Positions 11,442 to 26,984 of a DNA stretch of 64,000 nucleotides are shown here, piece after piece. A program made the translations under genes and the position numbers. The notes under the pieces are model-generated. The model was not told the DNA's origin. It searched no databases and saw only the letters and a list, made by a program, of their open reading frames with translations. This DNA is from Turnera subulata (lineage: Eukaryota > Streptophyta > Magnoliopsida > Malpighiales > Passifloraceae). The stretch lies in assembly GCA_028386065.3 (NCBI GenBank), contig JAKUCV010006894.1, forward strand, positions 4,215-68,214, read 5' to 3'. Every line of letters begins with the position of its first letter. Within the stretch, counting starts at the first letter, position 1.

Positions 11442-12038
11442 TCTATTATATATATAAATAGCAGAGACATGTTTCAAGAATAATTGAAGTATTGACACGT
11501 GGCAATTAAAAAAATTGTGAAAAAGACATGTGGCTCCATATAAATTACATGTTCCATTTTTTAGGCTACAAGGTCTTTAACATTTTTATTCAAATTCAAA
11601 ACAATCTATTTTTAATTATATCTTTAGAATTATCTTTGTTTCTAAAAATAGTGTTATTAGGTTCTCTTTATAATTTAAATTATCTTTTTTTTTAAATTAT
11701 CTTTTTTTAAGATACTAATAAGATTTATTAGTTTTACTTGTCCCCTTATTAATACAGTTTTTTTTCCAAATCAGTCTCTAAAAATAATTTACCTTTCAAT
11801 TGTATATTTTTATATAAGTGAGTATTATTGTTGCATTTTTCACAATCATCTTACTTTTTATGCTATATTTTTTTGTTTAACTAATTAATTTTTTATTTGT
11901 GCATAAAAAATCATTCAATTTTTCTTAATTCGATGAAATTATTATTTAATTTAATCTTTTTAATTTTCATTTTTTTAATAAATATTAATACATAGAAAAA
12001 ATTATTAACTCCCGTGTGACACACGGGTACTATACTAG
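11442..12038 (+). mobile_element. non-autonomous Helitron, 597 bp
   Basis: It starts with TC in TCTATTATATATATAAATAG, after host A (11441). It ends with CTAG (12035-12038) before host T. A hairpin at 12011-12027 (CCCGTGT, loop GAC, ACACGGG) lies 11 nt from the end. TC start, hairpin, CTRR end and A/T target are the hallmarks of Helitrons. It has no Rep/helicase coding and is very AT-rich inside. It sits just after the RNase H end of the LINE relic. Confidence 0.8.
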
Positions 12039-13323
12039 TATATTTATATATATAGCTAGTAAGTATTGAGGTAATAGACTGCCTTTCTCGTGGAAAAATA
12101 TATTAGGCAGTTATGATCCAAGTTGCTTAATTTTATTTTGCCGAAATCCAAGTTGCATAATTGATGAGGAGGAAAAATTGGAAGATATGTTGCGTACTCA
12201 AAGTGGATGCGTACGCAAGCAAATTTATTTAGCGGAGATAAAGTTGACGTACACCAAGAGAAGACACATCAATTTCCCCATGAACCGTTGATCACTACTT
12301 TGTCGTGACTACACATAATTATCGTGGTTAATTCATTCAATCTCTTAATTTTCTTCTCCTTGTTCCGATCCTTAATTTGGGTGACACAAACATGATAAAA
12401 GGAAAGCAAGGATTTTAAATATATAAAATAAAAAAGCTCTGAATTAACAAAAGGACAATGATCTCTTTGTTTCTTTCTTCCTTGATTAGCTCTGTCAACA
12501 TCTCTAGCCATTGGTTCACTATAGCTAGCTAACGCCCACACCATGACACCACCGATGACTAGAAGAGAACGTAAAACCCTTTGGTCAATTCTCTCTATAA
12601 AACCCTCCCCAGCTACTTGGAATTGGAAAATCATCAACAATAATGGGGGTTTGCCCAAAAAATGTGCTTCGCGTAGGATTCACGATCATGCAGTAACATT
12701 TTGCCAAGCTTGAAGGTTATGTTTCCACGTATGATTCTTCTTTCTCTGTCAAAGAAAAAAAAAAAAAAAGCATAAGCATGCATTGTCTTGATTTGGGTGT
12801 GTGTGCGTGTAAGAGAGAAGATTAATGGAAGGTGAGTTAGATGCTACAGAAAAAAGTTAGGCATACGAGAGGAGCATCATATTCGATCTTCTCTCAACAT
12901 ATGTTGGATGTTGGTGAGATCACACCCACTTTGGGGCTTTATATATATGAGTGGGGGATTTGGACATATGGTTTTGCCTCGAAATACTTGTCGGCTTTTA
13001 GATTCCTAAGGAATTTGATTCTCATTCTATGGATTTTCGGTGTCTCTATTTATTTATAGATTCGAAGCTTAGCTTGGGTCATTGTTGTTGAACACTTGGG
13101 GTGCAAGTTCTCCCACACTTCCCATCTTACGGGTATGTTTTCTCTTGTCATCCATGGCAGTCTATTTATGTCTCTTATTTTATGATGTAATTGATGAACA
13201 GTTCTTATCTATTTTTCCTTTCAATTAATTACTTGAAGTAAGCCTCTTCATATATACGTGATTGCCACGGTTGTTTGTTCTCTAAGGCCTGTTAGATCAA
13301 TCTTTAAGTGTGCTAAGTACTAG
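12039..13323. other. intergenic, nothing recognised
   Basis: AT-rich DNA with a poly(A) run near 12750 and only short chance reading frames (12269-12658 minus, 12841-13059 plus) without recognisable motifs. No RNA gene was seen. Confidence 0.6.
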
Positions 13324-13497
13324 CTTGCTACGACATGAATTGGCTTTCTCATTTACTCCTGAACATGTTTGGTTTCATGATTTGCCTCATGCTGTAACTT
13401 CTATTGCTTACTCTGATGTATCTTCAAATGGCCTTGGGCCCTAAGCAATAAAGGTTTCACGCTGTTTCACAAAAAAAAAAAAACTTGCTATGACATG
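13324..13497 (+). mobile_element. 5'-truncated LINE insertion with 14-bp target duplication
   Basis: The target repeats are CTTGCTACGACATG at 13324-13337 and CTTGCTATGACATG at 13484-13497 (13 of 14 match). Between them is a 146-bp insert ending in AATAAAGGTTTC, some ten more bases and a run of about 13 A. The insert translates as a LINE ORF2 C-terminal tail (VWFHDLPHAV, YSDVSSNGLG). This is the signature of target-primed reverse transcription with severe 5' truncation. Confidence 0.85.
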
Positions 13498-15239
13498 GTG
13501 AGGAAGCCTATTCTTTCCTTTCTTTTTTTTTGTTTAGGAGAAATTGTGGTTTTGATCCATTTATTTTAGCTTCAAAGACAATTCTCGTTACTAACAGGAC
13601 TTGTGGGTCTTATCATTTGCCTTTTCCTCTTGATTATTAGCTGGGTTTTGATTTTGTTCGGCTTCCTAGTGGCCTAAGACAGAGACAGTTCCAGCCCGAA
13701 TCACTAAAAATTTGGCCCACCCTAAAAATTAAGTAGGTAAATTTGTCCCCCCACCTAAAAAAAATTTCTGGATCAGCCCCTGCAGAGCATCACATAGTGC
13801 TAGTGACCTGAGCCAAAGTGAACTTTATGAAGTTGTAGGGAAGTTGACCCCTACAATACACTGATTTTTGTTCAATTCACACCAAATGCAAAATTGCAAA
13901 ACCAAGACGTAATTAGATCATTTTCATACCAAAATTTGATTGGTCTAAGTAGTTGTACACTTAATTTGGGTAAATAAGTTCTTGAACTAGAGTTCTGTGA
14001 ATACAGAAAATTGATAGAGGGGAGTTTTTTTCTTTTTTCTTTTTGCGCATAGACGTTTTAACTTTTAACCAATGAAAACCAGGAAGTATTTAACGGGGTT
14101 CCTTTGGGCTTAGAATGATAGTGTAGTTGCCTAGTGTCAGCATTAGGAAGAAAAGATAAGAGAAAGATTAGACAACAGCAATTTCTTTCCGGTGAAAAAG
14201 ACAGAAGCAAATTAATAGTCAAACCAGACATTTGTCGGTAGCAAGACCCAATGGATTCTAAATGTCTGTAGCAAGACCCAATGGATTCTTTTGTGCAATT
14301 ATCTTTGAGAAATTATAGTGTCAATTTTTTCCACTCAAAAAGCAGTCACACATTTTTACCACCATGTCTTTTAGAATTCAAATTCGATACTTACGCCCTA
14401 TATATGTGTGATAATAATAATAATAAAAAAATATTATACAATCCTTTTTCTTAATGGGAATATTAAATAGTAAAAGATACTGTAAAATTCACTTTTTTTT
14501 TAAGTGGGAAATATTATACAACCTTAAATTGTACTAATAAAGATAGACATGATAGTGGAATGGTCAATTAATTAGTTATTTGAGGCTGAAAATTCTCCAA
14601 ACTAGAGGTGGAAGAGTGTTAGCTATTATCCCATTTAGACACTTGTTACCGGTAGTCATATTCTCATTCATTGTAAATAAGATTATTTTTTGTTGAAGAA
14701 AGAAAACATACATACATTAAAATTAAGTAGTCCAATATTTATTCTTTTATTACTAGACAATGTAATTATTTATATGTTTGTCGTTTTTAAATTACAATAG
14801 CAAAGTAATTAGTTTCTAATTAATGAGAAAGTGATTATATAAGCAACAAAGATAAAGAACTGTCATTAATAACTAAACAATTGTGGTTAACATTGATTGG
14901 GGATCAACAAAATTAAACAATCATATATACTTCCCTTGAAGTACAACAAATGAAGTGAGATTGGCCCAAGCAGGTACTCTATTCAGTTACAAGTATAGAA
15001 GAACCTGTTTTTTTTTTTTTTTTTTTCACACACTAACCTATAGAGGAACTCATAGTTTAGTTTCAAGTCTTTTTCAACCCTCTGAAACTTAAAAAGTTGT
15101 CTTTGACATTTCCTATTTCACACCTCATGCCCTCAACCACAAGTCCCTCAACCGACAACAATTGCTTACTCTGTTTTGCAAATGATCATTCTTCCCCTTC
15201 CAAAAGTTTTTCCTTTCCTCCCCAAAACACCAATCTCTA
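13498..15239. other. intergenic, upstream of the GDH gene
   Basis: AT-rich sequence with no recognisable gene. It contains a 30-bp tandem duplication at 14233-14290 (unit ends in GTAGCAAGACCCAATGG), an AAT microsatellite near 14411 and a poly(T) near 15010. The last few hundred bases presumably hold the GDH promoter, but I cannot place a convincing TATA box. Confidence 0.5.
14233..14290. repeat. 30-bp tandem duplication
   Basis: Two copies of a unit containing GTAGCAAGACCCAATGGATT start at 14233 and 14263, with one substitution in the first bases. Confidence 0.85.
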
Positions 15240-19361
<4,122 letters not shown>

Positions 19362-19726
19362 GATGTCTACCCGTCTAAATAAAATAAAGGCTTGAATAAG
19401 GCTCCTAATTCTTCACTAATTTAGTATCCTCTGGCTTGATTCAGGAAATTTCAGTTACCAGGTTTGGTTTTTATGCAGAATCTGATGCATACTTTGAGTT
19501 TTCATCTTAGCGTGCATTCCTGTGCCTAAAAAATTCTCTGGGAGAATGTAGTGTAGTGGCTGAATTATGGTTGTGAGTAATGGCTTCGATGAGCCTCCAA
19601 TTTTCTGTTGGAGACAATAATATAGCAATACAACTTCAGTTCTGGTGTCATGTTTGGTTGAATCTTATGTATTTATCACAGCACTACAACAAGAATCAAA
19701 TCCAGAACATCATCTATTTGGCAATG
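19362..19726 (+). other. GDH 3' UTR and downstream spacer
   Basis: An AAATAAAATAAAG stretch at 19376-19388 lies right after the stop and could act as a poly(A) signal. TTGTGAGTAATGG near 19570 probably lies around the transcript end. Nothing else was recognised before the TRIM. Confidence 0.5.
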
Positions 19727-20055
19727 TGTCATGGGGTCATTACCCTCTCCCCAAAAGGTCAGCAACACCCCTGTATATATGGCCCAAGACCTTCCCCTTC
19801 CTTTCCGATGTGGGATTCCGTCACATTCTCCCCCACCGAATCCGACGACGCCCTCGTCGTCGACCGACCACCCTGCCTACTCCGTCCCCTTAGAGGGCTT
19901 GGCGTGACATCAGAGTTGGGTCGGGTCGGCTCCGCTACCACTTGTCACGGGGTCATTACCCTCTCCCCAAAAGATCAACCTAGTGCGGTGTGCAGCACCT
20001 CTGTATATATGATCCAAGACCTTCTCCTTTTTTTCCCATGTGGGATTCCGTCACA
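19727..20055 (-). mobile_element. TRIM retrotransposon, complete, 329 bp
   Basis: Two short direct LTRs (19727-19825, 99 bp; 19943-20055, 113 bp) begin TGTCA[TC]GGGGTCATTACC and end GGGATTCCGTCACA. On the minus strand the PBS TGGTAGCGGAGCC (19940 to 19928) sits next to the right LTR. A purine tract (GGTGGGGGAGAA, 19836 to 19826) abuts the left LTR, so the element is minus-oriented. Target repeat AATG flanks it (19723-19726 and 20056-20059). The internal region is 117 bp, with no coding capacity. Each LTR carries a GTATATATG TATA-like box. Confidence 0.9.
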
Positions 20056-20887
20056 AATGTGCATTGCACCAACATATCATCATCAAGCAATACGTGTAAA
20101 GCAATCCACTCGTTTATTTTTCTCAGCTATTAGGCAGGCGATTGAGTTTTCATTGTATTCTCTATTCCTAGACCTGTCACTAATGCAACTAGAGAGTGGA
20201 ATAAAATCTTCAATACAATTAATTCTTACATAATTTCCATATGAAGTAGAAGAATTAGCGCGCCATTGAGATTCTTTGCTCTCTGAAATCTTAATGCCTC
20301 GTACCATCTTGGGCTCTAGCTTTTCATTCATAAAAATCCAAAAAGGCCTTACCAGTGGCCCGATCTCAATAGCTTGGACTAGACCATGTCTGTTTCTTGG
20401 GGCTCACACAAATTTGCACCAAGCCCACACCGAATTAGGTGGAGAAGAACGCAGGACGATGCATAAAAGGAGACTTGTCAGAAAGAGGGCAAAGCTCAAG
20501 CTTTTGAGTAGTGTGTGACGTGTACATAGGCTTTTTATGAGATTTGCCCCAAAAGAATAAGGGGAAAACTTGGAAAAGAGGAAAAAAAAAAAAACTCAAA
20601 GATTTTGTTTCCAAAAATTATCCTTGTCGGTTTGGGATTTTACAAATAAAGTGTTAATCAGAAACCCAATTGTAGAAGGATTATGAGACTATAAAATTGC
20701 AATTGCAAGGTAACCCTTTTACATGCAAACTAAACCACATCGTCATCGAATCAGTATAAATTAGCGGTTTACAAGGAAAAAAAAAAAAATCCAACAAAGC
20801 ACGCACGGTGCAGATAGAGCACGAAGAAGAAGGAGAAGGAGGAGATTGATAAATTATATAACAGTGGGGAGAACGCAGGACGTGGGC
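20056..20887. other. spacer between TRIM and B3 gene
   Basis: AT-rich with several A runs and no recognisable gene or repeat. The GAAGAAGGAGAAGGAGGAG stretch at 20823-20844 probably belongs to the promoter or 5' UTR of the B3 gene. Confidence 0.5.
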
Positions 20888-21622
20888 ATGAGAAAACCAC
20901 CGACACCAAGCATCCACATGCCCCCTGACTTCATCGCCCACGTCAAAAGATTTGGAGGAACCAATGTCCAGTTGGTCGCGACCAAGAGGATGCAGAAATT
21001 CGACCTCGACAAGAAGACGAGTCGCTTCTCGTTCCCGGGCTTTCTTGTGAGGTCAACCTTCCTCACCGGAGAGGAGGTGCAGAAACTCGACGCCGGTGGC
21101 GGGCTAAACGTACTGATGATCGGCCCCTCGCACAAGGTGTGCTGCGTATCCTTGAGGAAGTGGAAGACCGCGGCCACGAGGACCACCATGTACTCGTTGT
21201 CCAAGAACTGGCCCGTGGTTCTCGGAAACTGCGAGGATCTCCTCGTGATTGATGCTTTGGTTCAGCTATGGTCGTTTCGGTGCAATACGGAGTTGGCGTT
21301 TGTGCTCATTAGGGTTGATGAGTACAATAGAAGGGATGAAGTTGACGATGATGACGATGATGATGATGATGATGGTGGTGGAGTTGTCGCCGGAGAATGC
21401 AAGGAAAGTAGCACCACCGTGAGAGATTTAGTTTCGTCGGGTTCTTCGGGTAATACGGATGATGATGGTGATGAGGAGGAGGGAGATTATAGTGGTCGTC
21501 GTACTGGTCCCGGAGGAGTAGAAGATGAAGAAGAAGCGTCGGTTATTCTGCTGCGAGCTGGGCATTTAGCTTACCAGTACTTGAAAACCCGCCACCGCGC
21601 CAATAAACTACCTCATGATTAA
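20888..21622 (+). CDS. B3 domain-containing protein (DUF313-like), 244 aa
   Basis: Single exon; I start at the ATG at 20888 (MRKPPTPSIHMPPDF), since the frame upstream has no ATG. Residues about 28-142 fit the plant-specific DUF313/B3-like DNA-binding fold: MQKFDLDKKTSRFSFP, then VSLRKWKTAATRTTMYSLSK, NWPVVLGNCEDLLVIDALVQLWSFR and LAFVLIRV. Members are thought to be nuclear DNA-binding proteins of largely unknown targets. The C-terminal part is low complexity: a poly-Asp run from a GAT/GAC microsatellite (about 21342-21371), a Gly patch, further acidic stretches, then VILLRAGHLAYQYLKTRHRA. The gene is more GC-rich than its surroundings. No stop or frameshift. Function is inferred from family only. 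Confidence 0.85.
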   Translation: MRKPPTPSIHMPPDFIAHVKRFGGTNVQLVATKRMQKFDLDKKTSRFSFPGFLVRSTFLTGEEVQKLDAGGGLNVLMIGPSHKVCCVSLRKWKTAATRTTMYSLSKNWPVVLGNCEDLLVIDALVQLWSFRCNTELAFVLIRVDEYNRRDEVDDDDDDDDDDGGGVVAGECKESSTTVRDLVSSGSSGNTDDDGDEEEGDYSGRRTGPGGVEDEEEASVILLRAGHLAYQYLKTRHRANKLPHD

Positions 21623-22429
21623 TTCTGATTTCTTGGCCATGCTTACTTACAATTGAATATGTAAGAAGAAAAACTTACAATAGATGGAACCCCGCATGCG
21701 GGAGATCAGATGATATCGAGCAATTAGAAACAAAGATTAATTGGTTAGCAGTTTTTTATTTATTTATTTTTAGTTTTGGCTATATTGGTTAATTTTGTAT
21801 AGGTTTCGATGAAACAGTACAATTTGCAAGTTGTACAACAAAATTGACTAGTGACAAATATACCACATATATATATATATATAGTGCGCAAAATTCCATC
21901 TCCAAGTTGTTTATTTTGGATTTGTGCTTAAATCTGAAGTAATGTCCTCTCTCGTCAATCCATTTGGATGGCGTAAGAAAATGCTTACCCTTAATTCCTC
22001 TTGTTTAAATCTGTTGGCTTTTTATCAAATATGCTAAGTTAGGTTTACTAATAAGGCATTCGAACAGAGAGAGAACGGATGAGCAACTCTTTTAAAAACA
22101 ATTAAAAACCAAAAAAAAAAAGATCAAAGGGAGTAAAAATATGGTAGGTTTCATCGCTTTCTCTGCGCCACGGACTAACAGTAGTAACTCTACATCGCAC
22201 TCTTCGTCTACGATTGATCTATAACCTCTCGCAGAATTCCTTCCCTTGTGCAGATCCATCATCGTAAGTTCACTTTAGTTTTTGCATGCTAGTTCCTCTT
22301 TGCTTGGATCAAAGTCGGGTGAAACTTTAGTACTAGATCATATAGCCCTCAACAGTCATCTATTTCTAAGAGTTACTCCTTGGGAGTTATACCAAAGTTG
22401 TGGCTGGAACCAGTGCTGCTAATCCTCGG
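21623..22429. other. downstream spacer with TA microsatellite
   Basis: AT-rich, with a short (TA)n run near 21868-21883. The last part (about 22140-22429) may be the 5' UTR of the LINE fragment that follows. No gene recognised. Confidence 0.5.
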
Positions 22430-23640
22430 GATGAGGAGATAGTGGTTAAGTTGAAAGACCGTTCTGACTCGCTAACTGCCTAGGAGGAGGAGAATGCCAT
22501 TGGCGAAATGATTAGTCCGACTTACCCTGATCGGCAAAATCTATTCTCTGAAGTCCTACCCTGGATGGTCGGTCTACTCCGACCTTCGCCGTGTATGGTT
22601 CCTGGAGGGGGACTACCGATCGAGTCATTGACAAACGCAACAATGTCTTCCTGGTGGGATTCGAGAAAGTCTTGCAAGGGACGCCTTGGCTAGTGGCGAA
22701 CTCCGACACCAACTTCCAGCGTTGGTATGCTAACGTATCCTTTAATCAGGCTCCCCTTCGTCTCTCTATATTCTGGGTGCAAGTTCATGATCTACCCTTT
22801 GACTGTATTGCTGCTCAGCGGGGGTTGAGCTGGAACAGACTCTGGAAAATGGGCTGGATTGGCATGGCTATATTAGAGCCGGGGTGGAATTTCTCCCGGA
22901 CAAGCCTCTTTTATTGAGGATAGTTCTGGTAAGAGAGTTTGGGTTAAATTCCGCTATGAGAGGCTGAGGGACATTTGTGTTCGATGTGGCTTGCTTACCC
23001 ACACGGTCATGAGGTGCTCTATAAGCTTAGAAGGGAAGGTGAAGGTACCGAGTGGGAATCTATTTTTAGCTATGGTCCCTGGATGCGTGCTGTGGAGATG
23101 TATGGTTAAATACTATCTTGTGAAGAAATATAAACTGACTACAGTCCAGAATTGGGAGGACACAGTGGGAGTTGCTGTTGGTACCCCAGAAAATCAGCCC
23201 CAGCATGATCGGCCACAACCGCTGGAGCCCGAATAGGGGACCAGCATTTGCATCGGTACGGCCGCTGTGGCTTCTGCGAAAAAGAGGAAGTTCGAAACTG
23301 CCTCACTGTCAGCCAATTCCCAGACTGTGAAATCAATCCACCAAGGGTGGATTAATACCAAGGATGAGATGTCAAGGCTGTCGACTCAAAATCCCCGATC
23401 AGGTTCGACAGTCAAGAAGCCGAGTTGGAAGCGTCTAGCTATGGCGCCGACGCAGATGGCGTACGAATTTACGACTGCGGATGTGGCTAAGAGGCAAGCA
23501 ATGGAGATTTGGTTGAATGATACTGTCATGGAAGCTGCTGGTGAAGGGGAGGGGATTTTTGCTATGAGGGGTCGGCTTTGGCTCACTACGCCACAAGCAA
23601 GTGAGGTTTGTGGAAAGTGATAAAGAGGCGGTAGTGCTCA
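22430..23640 (+). pseudogene. LINE ORF1 relic (DUF4283 and zinc knuckle)
   Basis: Reading frames at 22591-22917 (FLVGFEKVLQGTPWLVANSD, LSIFWVQVHDLPFDCIAAQ) match the DUF4283 region of plant LINE ORF1. They are followed near 22950-23020 by a CCHC-type knuckle (CVRCGLLTHTVMRC) in another frame. A C-terminal tail continues to 23620. It is broken by stops (TAG near 22482) and frameshifts. ORF2 is absent; a copia element starts 59 bp downstream. Confidence 0.8.
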
Positions 23641-23698
23641 ACCCCTAAGTCATTGTTTTGTCACCTTCGGGTGTGTTCCATATGTGGACTCATACCTA

Positions 23699-24020
23699 TG
23701 TTGGAAAATAGTGAGTCCACCCATAAGGGGTGCTCACTTAAGCCCAATTAGGCTCAACTTGTACATTATATAAGCCACAACAAGGGGAGACTGTAATATA
23801 CATGTTACACATTATACATAGTTGGGCAGAAACACAGATAACCTTCATACTGCATTCCAGGGTTTAGACCGTGGGAATTAGGAGGCCGATCCGACACACT
23901 GTGACGGTCTCCACCGACCAGTGATTCAAGCCGTGGCTCCCGATCCTGACAACGCTTCCGCTTTCTTCTTACAAATAAGTGTTCTTATCTATGTTATGTA
24001 TATGTACCTAAATTCCTTCA
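23699..24020 (+). repeat. 5' LTR of the 23.7-kb copia element
   Basis: 322 bp, TG...CA, matching 31639-31960 without gaps by eye. TTATATAAG near 23766 could be its TATA box. Confidence 0.95.
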
Positions 24021-24021
24021 T

Positions 24022-25922
24022 TGGTAGCGGAGCCTTAGGCTTGATTTCCTAATATTTTTCGTGTGAAATGTGATCTTCATTTTGTATAACAAAATAATCG
24101 ATTTATTTGATTGACGTTTCTGTTATTATACAATTGATGTTCTGCAATTGAATCACATGTTGATCTGTCCAGATGATTTTTTATAAACAATTATTTTTGT
24201 TTGTATTATAACATGACAGATCGTTTATTTTGGTCTTCGTGCTCAAACATGAATTGTATGGAAATCGATACGATTTTCTTTGTTCAATTGACAGATCGTT
24301 TACTGCATGCCATTTTTTTCTTTTCAGTTGAACAATTGTTACATGTTTCTTTACTGGTTGTCGATTAAAAAAAAATGGATCGGTGTACTGGTTCTTCAGA
24401 GTAAGATTCGAGAAACCCATCACCCATACCCACCGCGCTGCACACGGCGGCGGACAGGGTACGGGTTGCTGCAGACGGCGGCAAGGCGACTGAGCCGGGA
24501 AGAGACTCGCACCACAGCGCCCACAGACAGTGGATGCATGCGGCGGTGTGGTCCTCCTATGCTCGAAACGGCAGCTTATGGAGGCGACAGTGGATCTTTG
24601 GGGGGGCTTCTGGGTGGCGGTAAACGAGCGTTTCGAGGAGCACGACCGGGAAGGCGCAGGCAATGTTCGTCATCGTCGAGCCTTTCCGTGTTGCTGCCCC
24701 TTGTCGGTCGTCGTCTCCGGTTGAAGCGAGCGGCGCGGGCTGTGGAGCGCGATTCGTTCGCGTGTCCGGCGGCACCCGCGGCTGCTGTAGTGGTGTGCGT
24801 CGCCGCTGCGGTGGCGGACTGCTCCGGTGAGAGTTTTGTGTGTTTTTTATTACATGGCGGCGGCGGCTGGTTTAATGTGGGGGAGAAAGAGATGAAACCC
24901 TAGGGTTTCATCCCACGCCTCCCACGTGTCAGCAACTAAAAAAATAATAAAATAATGAAAGGCTGCCGAGCCGAGTGTGAAGCCGAGCCGCGAACACAAG
25001 CCGAAACGAGCCAATGATTCAGAGTCATATGGGCTCAGGAAAACACTGTTTTGGGCCTCTGGAGTCATATGGGCTCATTTTTTTAATGGTGGCCTGAAAA
25101 ACTAATGTGATGGGTCTTATAATTTGGGTTATGGGCATATGGCCCATGCTTATTTAAAACTGATCCAATTCTTGTAAATCACGAGGACCGATTTCCAATT
25201 TTTTTTGCTTAGTGCGGAAAAATGAACGACTTCCAACTGTTAATGTGTTTAACATTGGAAAATCGATATCAATTAGTTTAACATTGAATTAAGGAAATAT
25301 TAATCTGTTTTAATATGCTTATGTTTAGTAATAAATTTGTATTTTTCCTTGGCCTATGGTGCTCAACATGTATTGGAGTGGACAATTTTTTTTAGGCCGA
25401 TGAGGACGAACTGAATGTGATTTTGGGTTTAAATAAATCTTTGTCTATTGACATATGGTCAGAAAATAATAATAGACTTCTTTTAGACATATGGTCTAAA
25501 TTTTTTTGTTGGATTTATGACCTAACCGAATAAAATTGTCAAGATGTAAGGTCTAAGATAATTTTATTGACAAGTCTATTATTCTTTTGTTAGAAAGAGA
25601 TGGTCATTATAAAATAAAATTTTCATTTTAGACACATGGTCTAAACAAATTTTATTCTTACAGTTCATGGCCTGTAAAATTTTTTTGCCCATATTAGACA
25701 TACGGTCTAATTAAATTTTATTTTATGGACTACGGGCCTAGAATAAAATTAAATGTGTTTTCATTTCTTTGAAATGATCCAAATACATGACAATTAGTCA
25801 CATGGGCTAATACTCATTACATAAATTTGGAATTTATGTTTCACCTCAAGGAAAATACAATCCAAATATTTCTAGACTATTTTCTTTGTGAATTTGGCAC
25901 GAGAAATATTTACCCAACTATT
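24022..25922 (+). other. copia leader with GC-rich island
   Basis: It opens with the PBS. A GC-rich stretch at about 24420-24910 gives Ala/Gly/Arg-rich chance reading frames on both strands. It is followed by AT-rich sequence with repeated GACATATGGTCTAA-like words (25450-25760). I do not recognise a protein; similar GC-rich islands occur in the leaders of the copia elements at 1-5518 and 49357-59054. Confidence 0.6.
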
Positions 25923-26984
25923 GGGTTTTCGGGTTTTTTGGGCCCCCATGTTTAGTGGTTTGGCCAATTTGGTACCCCGATATTTTTTTTTGGCCGGACA
26001 TATACCCCGAGATTGTATGGGCAGGCCAAACGTATACCCCTGGTCAGGCACCTGCTGACGTGGAGGCTGCCCGGGGTATTTACGCGTGTTACTGTAGCAA
26101 AACGACGTCGTTTTAGAGGATTGGCTGGACATGTAGGATCCATGTGTCTTTGTGGGCTCCGCATGCTACCGACCGCGGGTTTTTCACCTAACCATCCCGA
26201 AATTTGTTGGATACCGAAATGAAAGCTGACCCAATTTTGATTATTTATTTAATCATTTTTCTTTCTTTTAATCATATTTTATTTTTAACAATATTAAAAA
26301 TGAGTAAAACTTAATTTCCAAAAAATTTACTTGGTTTTAAATAAATACACCTTATTATGCTGGATTTATTATTTTTAAAATTTTATTTTTTTCATATACT
26401 AATTTCTAAAAATTCCTATTTAAACTCTCCCACCGGTCTAAGTTTGCAAAAAGTACATAAATTTTTTCAATAATAATAATAAAAAAAGAACGAGATCAAA
26501 TCTCAAATGTAAAAAAATTAGAAAATAAATATCTATTATTATACTTTAATTCTTAAGGGTTTTTGGGTTTTTTGAGCCCCCATGTTTAATGGTTTGGCCA
26601 ATTTGGTTCCCCGACATTTTTTTTTGGCCGGGCACAGACCCCGATATTGCATGGGCAGGCCAAACGTAGACCCTGGTCCGGCGCGGTTTCAGTTCGGTAT
26701 GGGAAGAATTTGGGGCTTTGAGTGAAGTGGGCCCCACTAAGCCACCTGTGTCCGATGTGGCATGAAACGGTGTCGTTTTCTCACTTAAAACGACGTCGTT
26801 TTGCTACAGTAATACGCGCATATACCCGGGCAACCTCCACGTCAGCAGGTGCCTGACCAGGGGTATACGTTTGGCCTGCCCATACAATCTCGGGGTATTT
26901 GCCCGGCCAAAAAAAATGTTGAGGTACCAAATTGGCCAAACCACTAAACATGGGGGCCCAAAAAACCCAAAACCCCCAACTATT
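25914..26984. mobile_element. Mutator-like non-autonomous element with 9-bp target duplication
   Basis: The element spans 25923-26975 and is flanked by direct CCAACTATT (25914-25922 and 26976-26984), the 9-bp duplication typical of Mutator-like elements. Terminal inverted repeats of about 190 bp run from 25923 to 26114 and from 26975 back to 26787. They start GGGTTTT and end at the palindrome AAAACGACGTCGTTTT. A third copy of the terminal sequence, in left-end orientation, lies at about 26557-26690, so the element may be composite. No transposase is encoded. It lies inside the decayed copia. Confidence 0.85.

Noticed and set aside
12269..12658. 129-codon minus-strand frame
   Set aside because: No recognisable domain, AT-rich surroundings, no splice or family context; probably chance.
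19580..20233. 217-codon frame downstream of GDH
   Set aside because: It runs straight through a TRIM and its LTRs; no conserved protein signal.
20846..20887. Upstream extension of the B3 protein
   Set aside because: The frame is open but there is no ATG before 20888; a non-ATG start is not needed.
24307..24903. 198-codon frame as a host gene
   Set aside because: It lies in the GC-rich leader of a copia element, has an equally long antisense frame, and shows no family motif.
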